DNA of 64,000 nt from Manis javanica (taxonomy: Eukaryota; Chordata; Mammalia; Pholidota; Manidae): positions 43,097,034 through 43,161,033 of the forward strand of contig NC_133169.1 in assembly GCF_040802235.1 (NCBI RefSeq), given 5' to 3'. The notes under the pieces were generated by a model. It ran no database searches. It was not told the origin of the DNA and saw nothing but the letters and a program-made list of their open reading frames with translations. Numbering within the stretch: the stretch's first letter is position 1; each line of letters starts with the position of its first letter. Shown here one piece after another: positions 1-12,130 of this stretch. Both the position numbers and the translations under genes were made by a program.

Positions 1-600
1 AGGACATCTTTTGACTGAAGAGCAGGGATGGAGATGTCCGGAGGCCTCGGGCAGTCCCACTCTTGTAGAATTGTTCAGGAGCTGAAGTCTACGTCAGGTT
101 TTCTGTCCGCATATCCTCGAGTTTCCTGTGTTAGCAGTGTGGGTCTGGGCTCCAGAAAGAAGAGGTAAGTGAATTCACAGGGCCAGGGAACTCATCCTGG
201 GGCAGCCCTTCATCTGGGGAGCAGGCTTGCCCGGTTCCCCAGCCAGGGCTCTCAGGGGTGACCACAGCCGGGCTGCCCAGGTGTGGAAGCCAAAGCTGGG
301 CCATGTTGCCACACCGTGACCAAGGCCCAGCTCTGCTTCTCTCGAACTTAGTGATCTTTGCTAATTAAAACCACATCTCTTGTTCTCATTTCCTTAGTTG
401 TGAGAGGAAAATAGTTACCTAACAAACCTGGCTGTTAGATGAACCAATTAAATTTTTGAAGGTAGATTTTTTTTTTAATTTAGGATCTTTTCAACTTAAG
501 ATCCTGGAGCACTGCATATGTAAGTTTCATCAGCATCAAGACACTTGTCTAGTTAGTATTCACACGGGCATATTATCCTGGGGCTTATAGACCTACAGGG
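1..600. other. Unassigned single-copy-like stretch
   Basis: I recognise no gene or repeat here. The first 350 bases are GC-richer than what follows. A good 5' splice-donor match, GAG followed by GTAAGT, begins at 165. It could end a noncoding exon, but no reading frame or acceptor supports that. The remainder is ordinary intergenic sequence turning AT-rich after 360. Confidence 0.4.
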
Positions 601-1440
601 GTTGGTGAATAGAATTCAGTCAGTCTGTGAATGTAGATGGAAAGAAATTGTATCTTCATTCCACTAATCTCTCACTGAGATTGAGTGTTCCTTCCATGGC
701 GAGAATTGTCAGCAGTTCACAGGGCATTAGTCATGTGTGTGATTTTATCGCGAGGAGAAACAGAGATATGTCCGTACCACATTACAGGTTGAGGTGGCTG
801 GAAATACTGTCTGGTCTCATCACTACCTTGAACACAGTGGCATCACTGGGCTGCATGGTCATGGGCCATGACCCACCTCCTGCAGCTCATCCAGGTACCT
901 GGCAACTTTGCACCGAGGGGCCTGTCAGCCCCAGATGGTGAAGTCAAGTGTTCTCACCATTGGAATTGTACTCAGCATACTTTAGAGATCATGGTGTTTT
1001 TTAGAAAAGCTTACCCTTGCCTTGTTTACCTTCTTATTCCCTTTATAACGGTATATATCTTCATGAATCAGAATTTTCAGCACTTGAGTAGTCAAAAAAC
1101 ATCAGAATCTTTAAGAATCAGTTGGTTGTCAAAGGCCAGTGCACAGTTTAAGGTACTTATTCAAGCTAAGCCGCAGGAGCCATCACATAAGCAGTCTTCA
1201 TAAAGTAAAGTTTCACTTGTTTACATTTTAAATGTATTGTCTTTTCAGCTAATGTATAGATAAAGAAAATGTATTACTGTGTCACAAACTTATTTTCAGT
1301 AATTTTATCACTATTCTTTAATATGGTTGCTTTCCTGTGTAATCCAATCAATTTTATTTCTGTATTTAAAAGCAGTTTTCTGATGAGTGTTCATAGACTT
1401 CATGAGACCAGCAACATGGTCCATACCATAAATGTTTAAG
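601..1440 (+). repeat. Probable ancient dispersed repeat, family not named
   Basis: The segment from the words resembling 'gaatgtagatgg' (about 629) through 'catcactacc' (about 820), and the later piece near 1,380-1,440, resemble a dispersed sequence I remember from many mammalian loci. I cannot name its family. Two open frames of about 100 codons fall here but show no known domain, so I read them as chance frames in a decayed repeat. Confidence 0.3.
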
Positions 1441-3085
1441 TGCTGTGGTTTACCAATTTTCTTCAACCTTAAAGGATTATACAATCATTATTTTCAAATA
1501 TATGATTGAGGGTATAATCTATTTAATTTTAATTTTATATTTGTCATTCTAATACCTCACTTGATGGAAATTTTAGTTGCAAAAACATTTTAATTGATAA
1601 AAAATGAGGATTAGATGCTAGAAACTTCATACATATAAAAAATTTTATTTTCTTTACTAAATCCTCACCCCAAGTAGTGTAGTTACTGTTAGAAAGATAT
1701 TACAGAATTGTATAGCAACTATTCTTCAAAAAAAATTGTATTTTCTTAAAGTTTTAGAAATAAGGTTTTTTTATAGCTATACATATTTTTTATTAAAAGC
1801 TACAAACAAATTGGTTAATCAGAACTAACAAAATTTCAAATAAAGTCTTCCTAATTCGCAGTATCATTTATTCTGGGGAATTTCTTGTTGTTTTCTCATC
1901 CTTGGGTAGGTTTTTAAAAGATCACTTTACTTTATTGTACTAGCATTGTTCTTAAAACATAGTCCTATTAATCATAGTGGCAATAAATTATATCACATGT
2001 CACTTTCTTGATTAACCACATTTTTTTATGCCTGTCACTTTCTCAGGGGTGGAAATGGACTTTCAATATCTATCACCATCAGAAACTACCATTATCACAA
2101 AACTTTCATACACACATTCTCAAATTTTCTTGTTCATCTGTGGTAATGTGTTTAAACAAAACACAAAATTTAAAAATTATGATTCGGCCTCCCTCCCACC
2201 CCAAATCAACATAAATGGTTCATATTCTTGGAGTAAATAGGAAAATTTGACCAAGTGGCTATATAATTATTTGCTTAATGATCAGAAATCTTTCTCTTAA
2301 AAGCATGGGGCTATCTCTAGGATGTATTTTAAAGATAGTGGTCTTCATTGCTCCCAAATTTGTTTTCTATGTAATCATTGTCCTTAAATCTAATTTGAGT
2401 TAGGGAACTCATGCTGTAGGGAAATACTTGTGCTGCCTGAGAGGGTGTCTTTTCAGAAGGAGGTGGAGATGCATGGGTCCTGGCTCTGGAACAGAGGTGG
2501 TTAACAAAGGTCAGATTGTGTGTCTGTGACACCTGAGAGGACACTTTCTTCCCAGAAAGAGTCTCTGTGGGTTAGATCTACATGAGTCCCTTTTCCTCAT
2601 GGCCCAGAGGATACACAGGTGAGTCTTGTGCACATTGCCACTTGAAAACCTCTGAGTGAGGGCAGGGATCAGACCTCCCTCCCACAACTGCTGAACTGGG
2701 AGGAAGGGCAGAGGAGAGTGCGGGCTCCTTGTTGGGGAGAGGAGACTGGCACAAGGATCAGCTTCTGACGACAGACAGAAAGGGCAGAGGCAGGGGGAGA
2801 TGGGACGGTCTCTGCTCAGGGCTTACTGAAGAGGAGGAGTCATATCCTGCACGTTCTCTGCAGGATGCCTCTGTTCCCCACCTGCCTCACCTACTGAATG
2901 GGGCTGCAGTGTTCCTTCTGGGAGCCCTCTTCCTACCCTTTGTCTCAGGCTATCAGACCCAGGACCTTGGAAGAACTCTTACCAATTCTCCACCATCTCT
3001 TAGGCTTTTGGTCTCTTTTCCCTCCTAGCATGCTTTTCACCCTGCCCACTCCTTCTTTCTCTATCATTCCTATCAGGGGTCCTTC
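1441..3085. other. Intergenic, AT-rich then mixed
   Basis: 1.44-2.35 kb is AT-rich with homopolymer runs and no recognisable gene. 2.35-3.08 kb is purine-richer and somewhat GC-richer. Its short frames lack domains. No RNA gene or confident repeat is seen. Confidence 0.4.
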
Positions 3086-3200
3086 ATCTGTAAAATGGGA
3101 ACAGTCATTGCATTGAGGTCTGATAGTTGTTCTAGGCTCAAGTGGTATTACATACATGAGAATTGGAAGCATGTGGATTGCTAGTCATTATTAATTATAA
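3086..3200 (+). mobile_element. MIR SINE fragment
   Basis: The run 'catctgtaaaatggga' followed by a decayed 3' part matches the 3' half of the tRNA-derived MIR element, an ancient SINE shared by all mammals. The 5' tRNA-like head is missing. The copy is strongly diverged. Confidence 0.6.
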
Positions 3201-4281
3201 TATATGGCATTAAAAATGGGAGGCTAATATAATCATACTCATAATTAAAGGGTTGTATTTTTCTTGAGTTCATTCCCCCAGGCCCCTACTTACCACCATA
3301 CATTCTCTCGATTGTGTTTCTACTCTCAGCTGTGCAGTGACCTCTTAATTTGCTCTTGCTGTTTGGGGCATCTGAAAGTTCATTAATACCACCTTTTGAC
3401 TGGTTTTGGGAAGAGAGAAACAGGGCAGAGATCAGAGATCAAGAGAGAGTGAGCACATTGAGCAGGGCAGAGGGAACAGGGAAGGTACAAGGGGAAGGAG
3501 GTGGTGGGGGTTGGATCAGTTACTGTGCATCAGCATTCCCTGGGAATTTTTTATTTTTGGGTTATATTTGTTTTGAATAGATTTAGTTTTATTTTAAAAA
3601 GCAGCTTGGATACTTTATTTAAAACTGAGTGTCTTTCCTTCTACTGACAATTAAAAAAAAAAAGAATAAAAGGACAATACCGAATGTCCTTTCCTAGTAA
3701 AATCCTAAAGGTTCTGCAAATTGTCCACTGAGTGGAATGATTCAAATCATCATTAGAAAAGTCCGTATCAACAGAATCATGTAAAACCACAAATATTCAA
3801 TGCACTGGAGGAGTTTGTAGGACCATCCTTGAAGATCTCCCTTCTTTGGTTCTTGTTGGGGTCTAGGAATTTGTTTTTGTTTGGCTCTTCAGTGCATTTG
3901 GACATATGGCCATATTTGGGAACTTTAAATATCACCCTACATTCAGGTCGCACACCACTATCTGATAGCAAGAAAAGAAATGAAGGCAAAGAGACCAGCC
4001 AAGTATTCTTTGGTCAATGAGGACTGGATTTGGGGCCAGGAGAGTTCATTTCTTTTTCCCAGAAACCTTTGGCTAAGCTCCCTTGGTGTTGGGTGGGACA
4101 AGAGGGAATTCAATTTCTTGGCCTATGATGTTTTATAGCACCATTTTCCTAGGGTAAAGCATCTTAGGGTTCAGAGATTCCATTTCTTGTGCCTGTTGCT
4201 TTAGTGCTCAGTGCACAGAGAGAGGGTGTGAAAACTTAAGTGTTTTCAAAATTCCTCCCATTTGTAAATGAATTTAGGACT
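3201..4281. other. Intergenic, no feature recognised
   Basis: Mixed-composition sequence with a short A-run near 3,650. Frames are short and have no recognisable product. No repeat assignment is secure. Confidence 0.4.
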
Positions 4282-4411
4282 GATAGGATGACCAGCTAGA
4301 ATGACTAATCATCCCAGTTTGCCCAACAGTGAGGAGCATCCTGGGATGAGGGCCTTTCAGTGCTAAAACCAAGAAATTCGTGGGCAAGTTGGGATAGCTG
4401 GTCATCCTAAT
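4282..4411 (+). mobile_element. MER20 (hAT-Charlie) nonautonomous DNA transposon
   Basis: The piece begins 'gataggatgacc', contains 'cccagtttgcc' and 'ctttcagtgctaaaacc', and ends 'gtcatcctaa'. This gives the near-palindromic ends of MER20, a eutherian hAT-Charlie element of about 220 bp in full form. The copy is shortened and diverged. No clear 8-bp target duplication was found. Confidence 0.75.
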
Positions 4412-4552
4412 TTGCACAGCTTATTTCAACAACTTGCTGCTGTTCAGGGCTAAGTGGAGTGGCATCTGTACCTGAACCATTCCAGGTTTCCTGGGAAACC
4501 TGCCTTTGTTATACCAGTTTGTCAAAATCCTGAATGGTTTCCTCAGGTCAGG

Positions 4553-5066
4553 ACATGTGGACTTTGAAGTTGGGGAGCATAATTCCCCAAGCTTTGTTCT
4601 TCTTTCTCAGAATAGCTTTGGCTATTTGAGGTCTTTTGTGGTTCCATATGAATTTTAGAACTATTCGTTCTAATCCATTGAAGAATGCTGTTGGTATTTT
4701 AATAAGGATTGCATTGAATCTGTAGATTGCTTTGGGCAGGATGGCCATTTTGACAATATTAATTTGTCCTATCCATGATTATGGGATAGATTTCCATTTA
4801 TTGGTGTCCTTTACACTCTCTTGCGTATCTTATAGTTTTTAGAGTACAGATATTTCACCTCCTTGGTTAGGTTTATTCTTACGTATTTTATTCTTTTTGA
4901 TGCAATTATAAATGGAGTTGTTATCCTGATTTCTCTTTCTGCTAGTTCATTGTTAGTATATAGGAATGCAACAGACTTCTGTGTATTCATTTTGTATCCT
5001 GCAACTTTGCTAAATTCATTTATTAGTTCTAATAGCTTTTTGATTGAACCTGAAATCTTAATCTAA
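4553..5066 (-). mobile_element. LINE-1 ORF2 fragment
   Basis: On the minus strand, 4,548-4,748 translates to the L1 ORF2 block containing [20 protein letters not shown], downstream of the reverse-transcriptase core. The sequence to about 5,066 continues upstream in ORF2. Both ends lie inside ORF2 and there is no poly-A tail, so this is an internal fragment. It resembles the other L1 copies at 14-17.6 kb and 26-28.5 kb. Confidence 0.9.
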
Positions 5067-5074
5067 TCTTAGCA

Positions 5075-5345
5075 CAATAGAAGTTTATTTCTAGCTCACA
5101 TAAAATCAGAGGTGAGAGAGAGTAGGAGTGTGACTCTACTATTAGGAACTCTGTCATCTTTGGTGTCATTTCTCTCATATTTCACATTTATATCCAGCTG
5201 GTAAAAGGTGAGAGAATGGAATATTAAGTTGAATTCTTTTATGGGCCACATTGGAGAGTGGTTTACATCATTCATCTTGCATCCCTATAGTCACAGCTTA
5301 GTCATATGGCCATACCAAACTGCAAGGGAGATTGGGAAATATAGA
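5075..5345. repeat. Probable ancient repeat, family not named
   Basis: Phrases such as 'tagctcacataaaatc', 'gtcatatggccatacc' and 'gggagattgggaaat' recall a widely dispersed old mammalian repeat. I cannot assign the family with certainty. There is no coding potential. Confidence 0.35.
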
Positions 5346-5479
5346 TTAGCTGTGTGCCTAGGAGGTAAAGGAAAGTTTTGGTGAAATGTCTGTTACCATA
5401 AACATATGATATGTGTGTCTTTTTTTAGTAGGTAATTTCAAAGTTGTACCAATTTGCATACTAGCAGGATGTATGAATT

Positions 5480-5785
5480 CTCTGCTTTGGTCAGTTAGAA
5501 AGATGTGAATGAAAATGGAAGAAGAGTCAGAGAGAGAGACATGGCTGGCTTTGGAGATCAAGAAAAGGGGCCATGAGCTAAGGAGGTCAGCCTTTGCCAG
5601 AAAAAGCAAAGAAATGGATTTTCCCTATGATCCCCCAGGAGAGAACACAGCCTTGCAGACACTTTGACATTAGCCCAGTGAGACCTATATTGAACTTCTA
5701 ACCTATAGTACTCTAACAAAGTTGTGTTGTTTAAACCACTAAGTTTGTGGCAATTTTTATGGCAGCAATATAGTACTAATGTACT
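5480..5785 (+). mobile_element. MLT1-type LTR (ERVL-MaLR), partial
   Basis: The 3' portion carries the typical MLT1 ending: 'gacattagcccagtgagacc', then 'accactaagtttgtgg', then a final 'agcaatatagtactaat'. It is an old eutherian LTR fossil, with its 5' part weak or lost and no internal region attached. Confidence 0.75.
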
Positions 5786-5799
5786 AGTTTGTTAAGTTT

Positions 5800-6838
5800 T
5801 TTAAACATAATAGAGAATGAATTTACTTAAAATTTTTTTTTGTTTCAGTTGATATGGTTACATGATTTTCTATTTTATTTTGTTAACATGGAGAATTGCA
5901 CTGCTTTCTGAATGTTAAACCAATCTTTCATTGCAGGAATAAATTCAGATATATATCATATGCATATTATATGCATATACACATATACATAGATATATGT
6001 AGGTAAATATAGATATAGACATATAGATAAGTAGATAAACAGATTAATTTAGCTTGATAGAATTTCCTAAATATCTTTGCTTCTCTGTTCATGTGTGATA
6101 CTGACCTGTAATTTTACTTTCTTATAATGTATTTATCAGAATGTTACCAGGGTTAGGCCGGCCTCATAAATTGAGTTAGGCAGTGTTCTTCTATTCTCTA
6201 GAATAATTGTGTATAGTTGTTATTTGTTCTTGACATATTCAGTAGTAATGGTTGATGAAGATAAAAGGGCTTGGTGTTCTCTTTGAGGCAAGATTCTAAA
6301 ATATAGTTTCAATATCCTTAATAATTAATTATTGGATTACTTGGACTATTTCTTCTTCACTATTTAAAGCTGTATTTTATTAAGCTGTGTTAACAGAAAG
6401 AAATTTTGTCTATGTACATTCTGATTATATTGTTAATGTCACCAGGATCTGTGATTATATCCCCATTTGTGAATTTTTGTCATTTTAAAAATTAGTCTCA
6501 TTAGGTACTTATCCATTTCATTGGTCTTAAACTCTTAACATTGTAGGTTTTTTAGTTTATACTTTTATCTATTTATTCATTATAATTTTGTTTAATTTTC
6601 TTTTTTTTCTAATTTCTTGTGATGTATGCTTGAATGATTTTCATTCTCTTCTTTTGTAATATATATTTTTAAAGCTGTAACTTAGTTTTAAAGTATAGCG
6701 TTAGCTGCACCCTGTAAGTTGATATGTTGAATTTTAATCATCACCTAGTTTAAAATATTTTCTAATTTCCATTGTAATTTCTTCTTTGATCTGTGTTTTA
6801 TTTATAAGAATGTCTTATTTTTCAAATACAGGCTTTTT
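5800..6838 (-). mobile_element. Old L1M ORF2, first part
   Basis: Minus-strand ORF2 remnants are recognisable by phrases such as 'gttaaaccaatctttcattgcagg' type wording (5,918-5,941) and 'ggtacttatccatttcattgg'. It is heavily decayed and AT-rich, with no open frame of note. The same copy resumes at 7,431, being split by a short L1 3' piece and an MLT1 LTR. Confidence 0.75.
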
Positions 6839-7007
6839 GTAACAGATTTATTGAGATACAGTTGATGTACAAAAATCTGCCAATATTTAATGCATACAGT
6901 TTGTTGAGCTTTGACATACGCCCATATCTGTGAAACTATCACCACAGTCAACATGCCATATACTGGATTTTTAATTGATTTTAGCTTATATTGAACTCAT
7001 AGGACTC
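6839..7007 (-). mobile_element. L1M 3' UTR piece
   Basis: 'acagatttattgagatacag' and the following 'caccacagtcaacatgcc' match the reversed 3' UTR of mammalian-wide L1M elements. It lies inside the older minus-strand L1M (5.8-8.3 kb), directly next to the MLT1 LTR. Confidence 0.55.
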
Positions 7008-7430
7008 TGAGTGGTAGATTAATGACACCCCAAATTGTCCATGCCCTGTATGTTACTTTGTATGGCAAAAATGACTCTGCAGATATAATTAAATTAAGGG
7101 TCTTGAGATGGGGAGATTATCCTGGGTTGCTTGGGTGGGCCCATTGTAACCATAAAAGTTCTTATAAGGGAAAGAGGGAGGCAGGAGAGTTAGAGAGAAG
7201 ATATGATGACAGAAGCAGAGGTCAGAGTGATTCAAGGAGGGGACTGCAAGCCAAGGGATGCAGGTGGCTGCTAGAATCTGGTAAAGGAAACAGATTCTCC
7301 CTTACCTCCTGAAGGAGCACAGACCTTGATTTAGACTTATGAACTCTGAACCTGTAAGATAATAATTTGTGTTGTTTTAATCCACTAAATTTATGGTAAT
7401 TTGTTACTGCAGCAATAGGAAACTAATATA
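7008..7430 (+). mobile_element. MLT1-type solo LTR (ERVL-MaLR)
   Basis: A near-complete LTR starting near TGAGTGG and ending 'aggaaactaatata'. Hallmarks are 'ggtcttgagatggggagatt', 'gggtgggcccattgtaa', 'agcagaggtcagagtg' and 'aatttgttactgcagcaat'. This is an old eutherian LTR fossil without internal retroviral sequence. It separates two halves of the surrounding L1M. No clear target duplication is visible. Confidence 0.88.
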
Positions 7431-8335
7431 TGCTGCATAATTTCCATCATATTATTCACACTGAAGTGTATTTTTTTCAGTTTCTGTGAAGTTATGAGTG
7501 TGCTTGAAAAGAATGTGTATTTTTGATATCATATTTTATATATATCTAATAGGTCAAGTTTTAAAAAATTATTAAATAGTCTATATTCTCATATCTATAT
7601 TAATGTTTTCTATAAATTATTGAGAGTGAGATATCAAAATATTTTTACAATTGAAGATTTATAATTTATCTTATTTCTTCTTATTCTGTGAAGTTTACCT
7701 TATGCAGTTTGAGCTTGCATTATTATGTGCATATAAATTAAAAATTGTTATATTTTCCTGTTGAAATGAACTGTTGTCAACAAAAATTTTGTCTTTTTAT
7801 CCTAGTAATTTTTTTGGCCATCAAGCCTATTCTATCTAATATTAATATAGTGACATCATCTACATTTGGTTGGTTATTTCTGGTAAATCCTCTTCATGCT
7901 CTTATTTTCCTACAAAAGTATTTTCCATACTTCTCAGTTTGAGATGCATCTTTAACAAGCAGCATATAATTGAGTTTTTGAATTTATATACAGACTGCAA
8001 ATATTAGTATTTTAACCTAGGCATTTAATCCAATTACCATTGGCATAATAATTAATATATTTGGATTTTAAGTACTATCAAGCTACATAATTGATATTTT
8101 TCCTGCCTCCTCTATGTTTCTGTTTCTTTGTTTCCTTTAGAATCAATAACACTTTATCATTAAATTTATTTTCTATACTAGCTTTTGTTATAGCGTCTAT
8201 AACTATTTTTTGTGGTTATGCTAGAAATTTTAACATGCATATGTAATGACAGAATCTAATGCTAATTACATCAACACTTTCTGAACAATACACCCTTATC
8301 CCCAAATTTGTATGCTCAGTACATATTTTTAAATA
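7431..8335 (-). mobile_element. Old L1M ORF2, second part
   Basis: This continues the minus-strand L1M after the MLT1 LTR. Recognisable pieces include 'cttgaaaagaatgtgtat' (7,504), 'attgagagtgagatatc' (7,619) and 'tctatctaatattaatatag' (7,831). These sit in the expected order for reversed ORF2. The L1M copy is therefore older than the LTR. Confidence 0.75.
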
Positions 8336-8339
8336 TTTT

Positions 8340-8860
8340 CTGTAAAAATTCTTTCTGAGGTATAACACACATAAAGTATCCAGATTTTAAGCAGAGCTTG
8401 ATGAATTTGACAAAAAAACTCTTCTGAAACCAATACCCAAATTAATTAGATTATTTTTGTACTCAAAAACCTCCTTTGTTTCTCCTTCAAATCAATAACT
8501 TCAATGTTAAGCCAAATTCCTATTTCTATCACCAAAGACTATTTTTTCCCTTTCCTGAGCTTCATATAAAATGGATCATTTTATATACATACAAGTATAT
8601 ATACTTGTCTTCTGGCTTCTTTCTCATAATATCTGCAGCCTTTATCTAGGTTGTTGCACTTGGTAGTTAATAAATATTTTCCATTGCTCTTTAACACCGT
8701 ATTATCTAAATGTACCATATTTTTTTTCCACTTTACTGTTGATGGACATGGTTGTTCCCCCAACCCACCGTTTTTGCTATTTTGAAGAAAACTGTTATGG
8801 GTCTTTTTGTACATATTTTTAATACAAATATCCACTCATTTGTTTTGGGTGTATAAAGTG
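8340..8860 (-). mobile_element. L1M 3' UTR, separate copy
   Basis: 'ctgaggtataacacacataaag', 'cttgatgaatttgacaaa', 'tcatataaaatggatcat' and 'ttgatggacatggttgtt' lie in the order of a reversed L1M/L1MB-type 3' UTR. It is an ancient copy without tail or duplications. Confidence 0.75.
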
Positions 8861-8865
8861 AGTTC

Positions 8866-9650
8866 TGCTATAATGTAATATATGTGTTCCTAAAAATCAC
8901 TACACTGTGTAAAATTTCACAAAAACCCATAAAACTTATTAGAAAAGTGGGAATAAGGGCATAATACTCCAAAAATATTATTAGCAATATATAAAATAGA
9001 AGAACCTAGTAAAAACAGTAGTATATTACTACATATCAAATGGTTAAGAAATATATTAATACTACAATAAATATGACACTTTACCCTGAAAAAGACATGA
9101 TATTTGCTTGTGGAAGTGGGTGGCAGAAGCTTCTGGGTTATTGTGAACTGGTGGGCAGAGGGCTATCTGAAATCAGAAAGAAAGTTGTCTTTACCCTTTG
9201 CAATCCTTAAGCCCTGGGATATAATGTTTTTGCCTTTGAATTGCAGGTCCTTCAAAGTTAGTAATGGATGGCTGTTTCATCAAAATTGTAATTTTTGGTC
9301 CATTATGTAGCCTTCTTCTTCAACTAACTTTAGTATTACTGCTGGAAATTCTTTTGTGACTTTCTCATCTGCACTCCTGCTTCACCTGAGAGCTGAAGGA
9401 TTTGGAAATCATAGTGAGGTCTGAAATCAACCAGTCACTAACAGCCCTAAAAGGAACCACTTCTGCAGGGTTTGGTAGTTTCTGTTTAAGGTCCTCATGT
9501 GTAAATAGTACTGTATTGATTGCACTGCTTGGCATTTTGGACCAGGACACTTAGATGTGTTTGGTATGTTGAGTGCTGTTATTCAACTGTGTTGTTTATA
9601 TAGAAAAGGTTGTAGTTGCAATGAGATGATAAAATACAACTTCGTAGGAT
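8866..9650. mobile_element. Possible old DNA transposon
   Basis: The start 'gttctgctataatgtaatat' resembles the terminal sequence of old Tc1/mariner (Tigger-like) elements. The block to about 9,650 has the evenly decayed look of a dispersed repeat, including a 61-codon minus-strand frame (9,365-9,550). I cannot place the frame in a named transposase, and no matching far terminal repeat was found. Family uncertain. Confidence 0.3.
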
Positions 9651-9960
9651 AACAACACAGTGAACTGAGGTAGCTAGTAGATGTCTGAGGCATGTCAGTG
9701 TGTTTTGTGTATTCCTACATGGGTTTGTTCAGCTGGATACAGTTTCTGCTCTACCTTGAGTTTTTTGCTGATGAAACTGTACATTAGGAAATGTGAAATT
9801 CTCACTACTTTAAAATTGATCCCCAATAAATTAATCAAACTGAAACAAATTCAGGATTTCAAAACAAGAGTCATAGCAGAATTGTATCTGGGCATGGAAT
9901 TGACTGATCATGAGGTATCCAGTGTTCTATCTAGGTTATTGGAAATAGCTTTAGTTATTG
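9651..9960. other. Intergenic, no feature recognised
   Basis: AT-rich sequence. A plus-strand frame of about 100 codons crosses it, has no domain I know, and runs into the L1M fragment, so it is not supported as a gene. Confidence 0.35.
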
Positions 9961-10240
9961 CTGAAAAAGTTTTCAAATATTCTTTCTACCAGCAATGTAT
10001 ATGAAGTTCAGTTTATCCATATCTTCAACCTACACTCTATTTTGTCAGTTTTTTTTCTCAGATATTCTGAAATGTGTATAGCTGAATCTCCTTGTAGTTT
10101 TTATTTTTATTTACCCAGGAATTCATGATAATGGGGCCATTACTGTAAGCTTATTGCCCATTGAATACATCCAATTGTGAATTACCTATGTAAATCTTTT
10201 CTATGTTATTGTATATTCTTACTCACTTGGAAGTAGGCAA
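9961..10240 (-). mobile_element. L1M 3' UTR fragment
   Basis: 'tttctaccagcaatgtat' followed by a decayed 'tccatatcttcaacctaca' and 'cattactgtaagcttattg' lies in the order of a reversed L1M 3' end. It is ancient and incomplete. Confidence 0.6.
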
Positions 10241-10245
10241 AGTAG

Positions 10246-10340
10246 CAGAGTAGCTGACAACACAGGTTCTTGAAATCAGATAAACTTGAGTTTAAAGCTG
10301 AGCTCTGTCTCTAACTAGCAGCGTGATTCAGTACTAATTA
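10246..10340 (+). mobile_element. MIR SINE fragment
   Basis: 'gtagcagagtagctgac', 'gaaatcagataaacttgag' and 'agctgagctctgtctctaac' match the tRNA-like 5' half and core of MIR. Confidence 0.75.
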
Positions 10341-12019
10341 CTTTGATTTTGATATTAAGTGTTCAAAAATGGTACCTTTACTATTTAATGGTACTATTTT
10401 AATATACAAATTGGGGAACAATTTGAAATGTGGTTTCATTATATGATGTATGATAATTTTCATGAAGAAAGTTTATCAGAGCAATTTATCTCAAGTTATT
10501 ACCAGAATAGTTATTATGGCAAAAGGTCTTTTGGAGCCTTTCTTAAATTTGGGTGTTTGGTTAAGTATTTAATAGTGGTTGGTGTTACAGGATCCCTGAG
10601 TAATGCAGAGATGTCCCTAGGAACAGAATTGGGAGTACTTGCTTATTTATCAGTAGAAATTTGTGCTTCTGTGAGTATTTTACTAGAATTTGCAAGATCC
10701 TTGTAAGTTTCCTAGGAGAGAATAGACTGCTGTTTTCAATGTGAATTGAACTACTCAGATTAATACATTCCACACAGCTGTTGACTAAGTCCATCACTGC
10801 TTTGCTTCAAAGGGTTATATTTTCCTGAATGTGACATTGACATTTTAGGACACTCCATGTCAGTGTGTGAGAACAGAGTACTGTCCCAGTCTACAGGTTG
10901 AGTATATCACCTGTTCCTTCTTCAGAGAGTAGGAAGGATCTTAAATTGATTTCAGGATTTCCATTTCATTTCAGGATGATTTTAAGTCTTCTTGACTGGT
11001 CCTTGGAATAATGATAGTTCCCATTTAGATGATGTTCCTGTTGGGTTAGTGATGCAAGAGTCGGGAGGATTTAACATAAGCCCTACTGCTGTTCTTTGCC
11101 AGAGATGCCATATTCTGTGACTGGCTGACTTTCCTTTCTCTGGGACATGGCATTATATTCCTTTAAATCACCTGGAAATCTTCAAATTACTCTAGGATTA
11201 TTATTTTTTTCCATCATCTTCAAACTATATGCTACTTCAAAGTTGATGTTACTATAGATGTTCTTATATAGTCATATTGTTGACCAACCAGTCAGCAGAG
11301 ATTTTAGTGCCTGAAGTTGAGAAAAATGTGTTCCTCACATATACAAAGTACTGTATTCATGGAAGAATGAAAACCTCAGAGCTGCATGCCCCATGGGGAG
11401 GAGAACATGGAGAGTACCTAGGGGGCTGAGCCTGGAGCAAAAGGCTGAGGTATAAATAGGTCATGGAAGGGTGAGTGGAGAGGAAATCAGAAGGACTCAG
11501 GGTTGAGGAAGGGAGAATTCTGAAAGGCTCATGTCCAGAAGAACTGAAGTTTGGAAGACTGCAGCTCAAAGTAGAAGCTGGTGAATGCTACGGCCAGTAG
11601 GCAAGCTTTGGGCTGACTTTATCCAAGTAGCTGGTGTAGCTTTAAAAGTAAAACAGACTGCTGGACTCCATACCCAGAGGTTTTGATAATGCAGGGGTTT
11701 GATAAAATGATGTAGGAACTTGGTACTTCCATAAAATCCTGTAGAAAATCCTGAGGTGCCATTAATAATATAGAGAACTTAAAATACATAGATGAGGGCT
11801 GAGGGCCATATTCTCAGGGAGCACAGTTTTGGTGAAGCCTGAAAGTTACAAAGGTGGCCAGGAAGGTGGACATCACATAAAATGGCCTAACACAGGCCTA
11901 AACATATATGACCCTGCACAGAGCTTCAATCCATTCTCCCTTGATGGTGGTTTTTAGAAAGTTTAGTTATAATTTAGGCTGAAGCTCTAATGAGATTGGA
12001 GGTTTAGAATTTAGTAAAC
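10341..12019. other. Intergenic, no gene recognised
   Basis: Moderately AT-rich sequence. A 92-codon plus-strand frame at 10,428-10,706 has a hydrophobic patch but no known motif or gene context. A small stretch near 11,655-11,700 faintly recalls MER5. Otherwise I see nothing. Confidence 0.4.
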
Positions 12020-12130
12020 CACGAGTTCTCAAATCCCCATTTAAATATCATCTACTTGATCAATGAAAAGAAACAAAAGAGCCCATCTTATATATACTGA
12101 ATCAAAATCTCTGGGTATGCAGATCTTTGA
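12020..12130 (+). mobile_element. MER5-like fragment
   Basis: 'gagttctcaaatccccat' at one end and 'actgaatcaaaatctctggg' at the other fit a decayed MER5 (hAT-Charlie) element. The centre is not recognisable. Confidence 0.45.

Noticed and set aside
868-1203. 111-codon frame with a hydrophobic stretch, suggestive of a small membrane protein
   Set aside because: It lies within repeat-like sequence, has no known motif, and I could not match it to any family.
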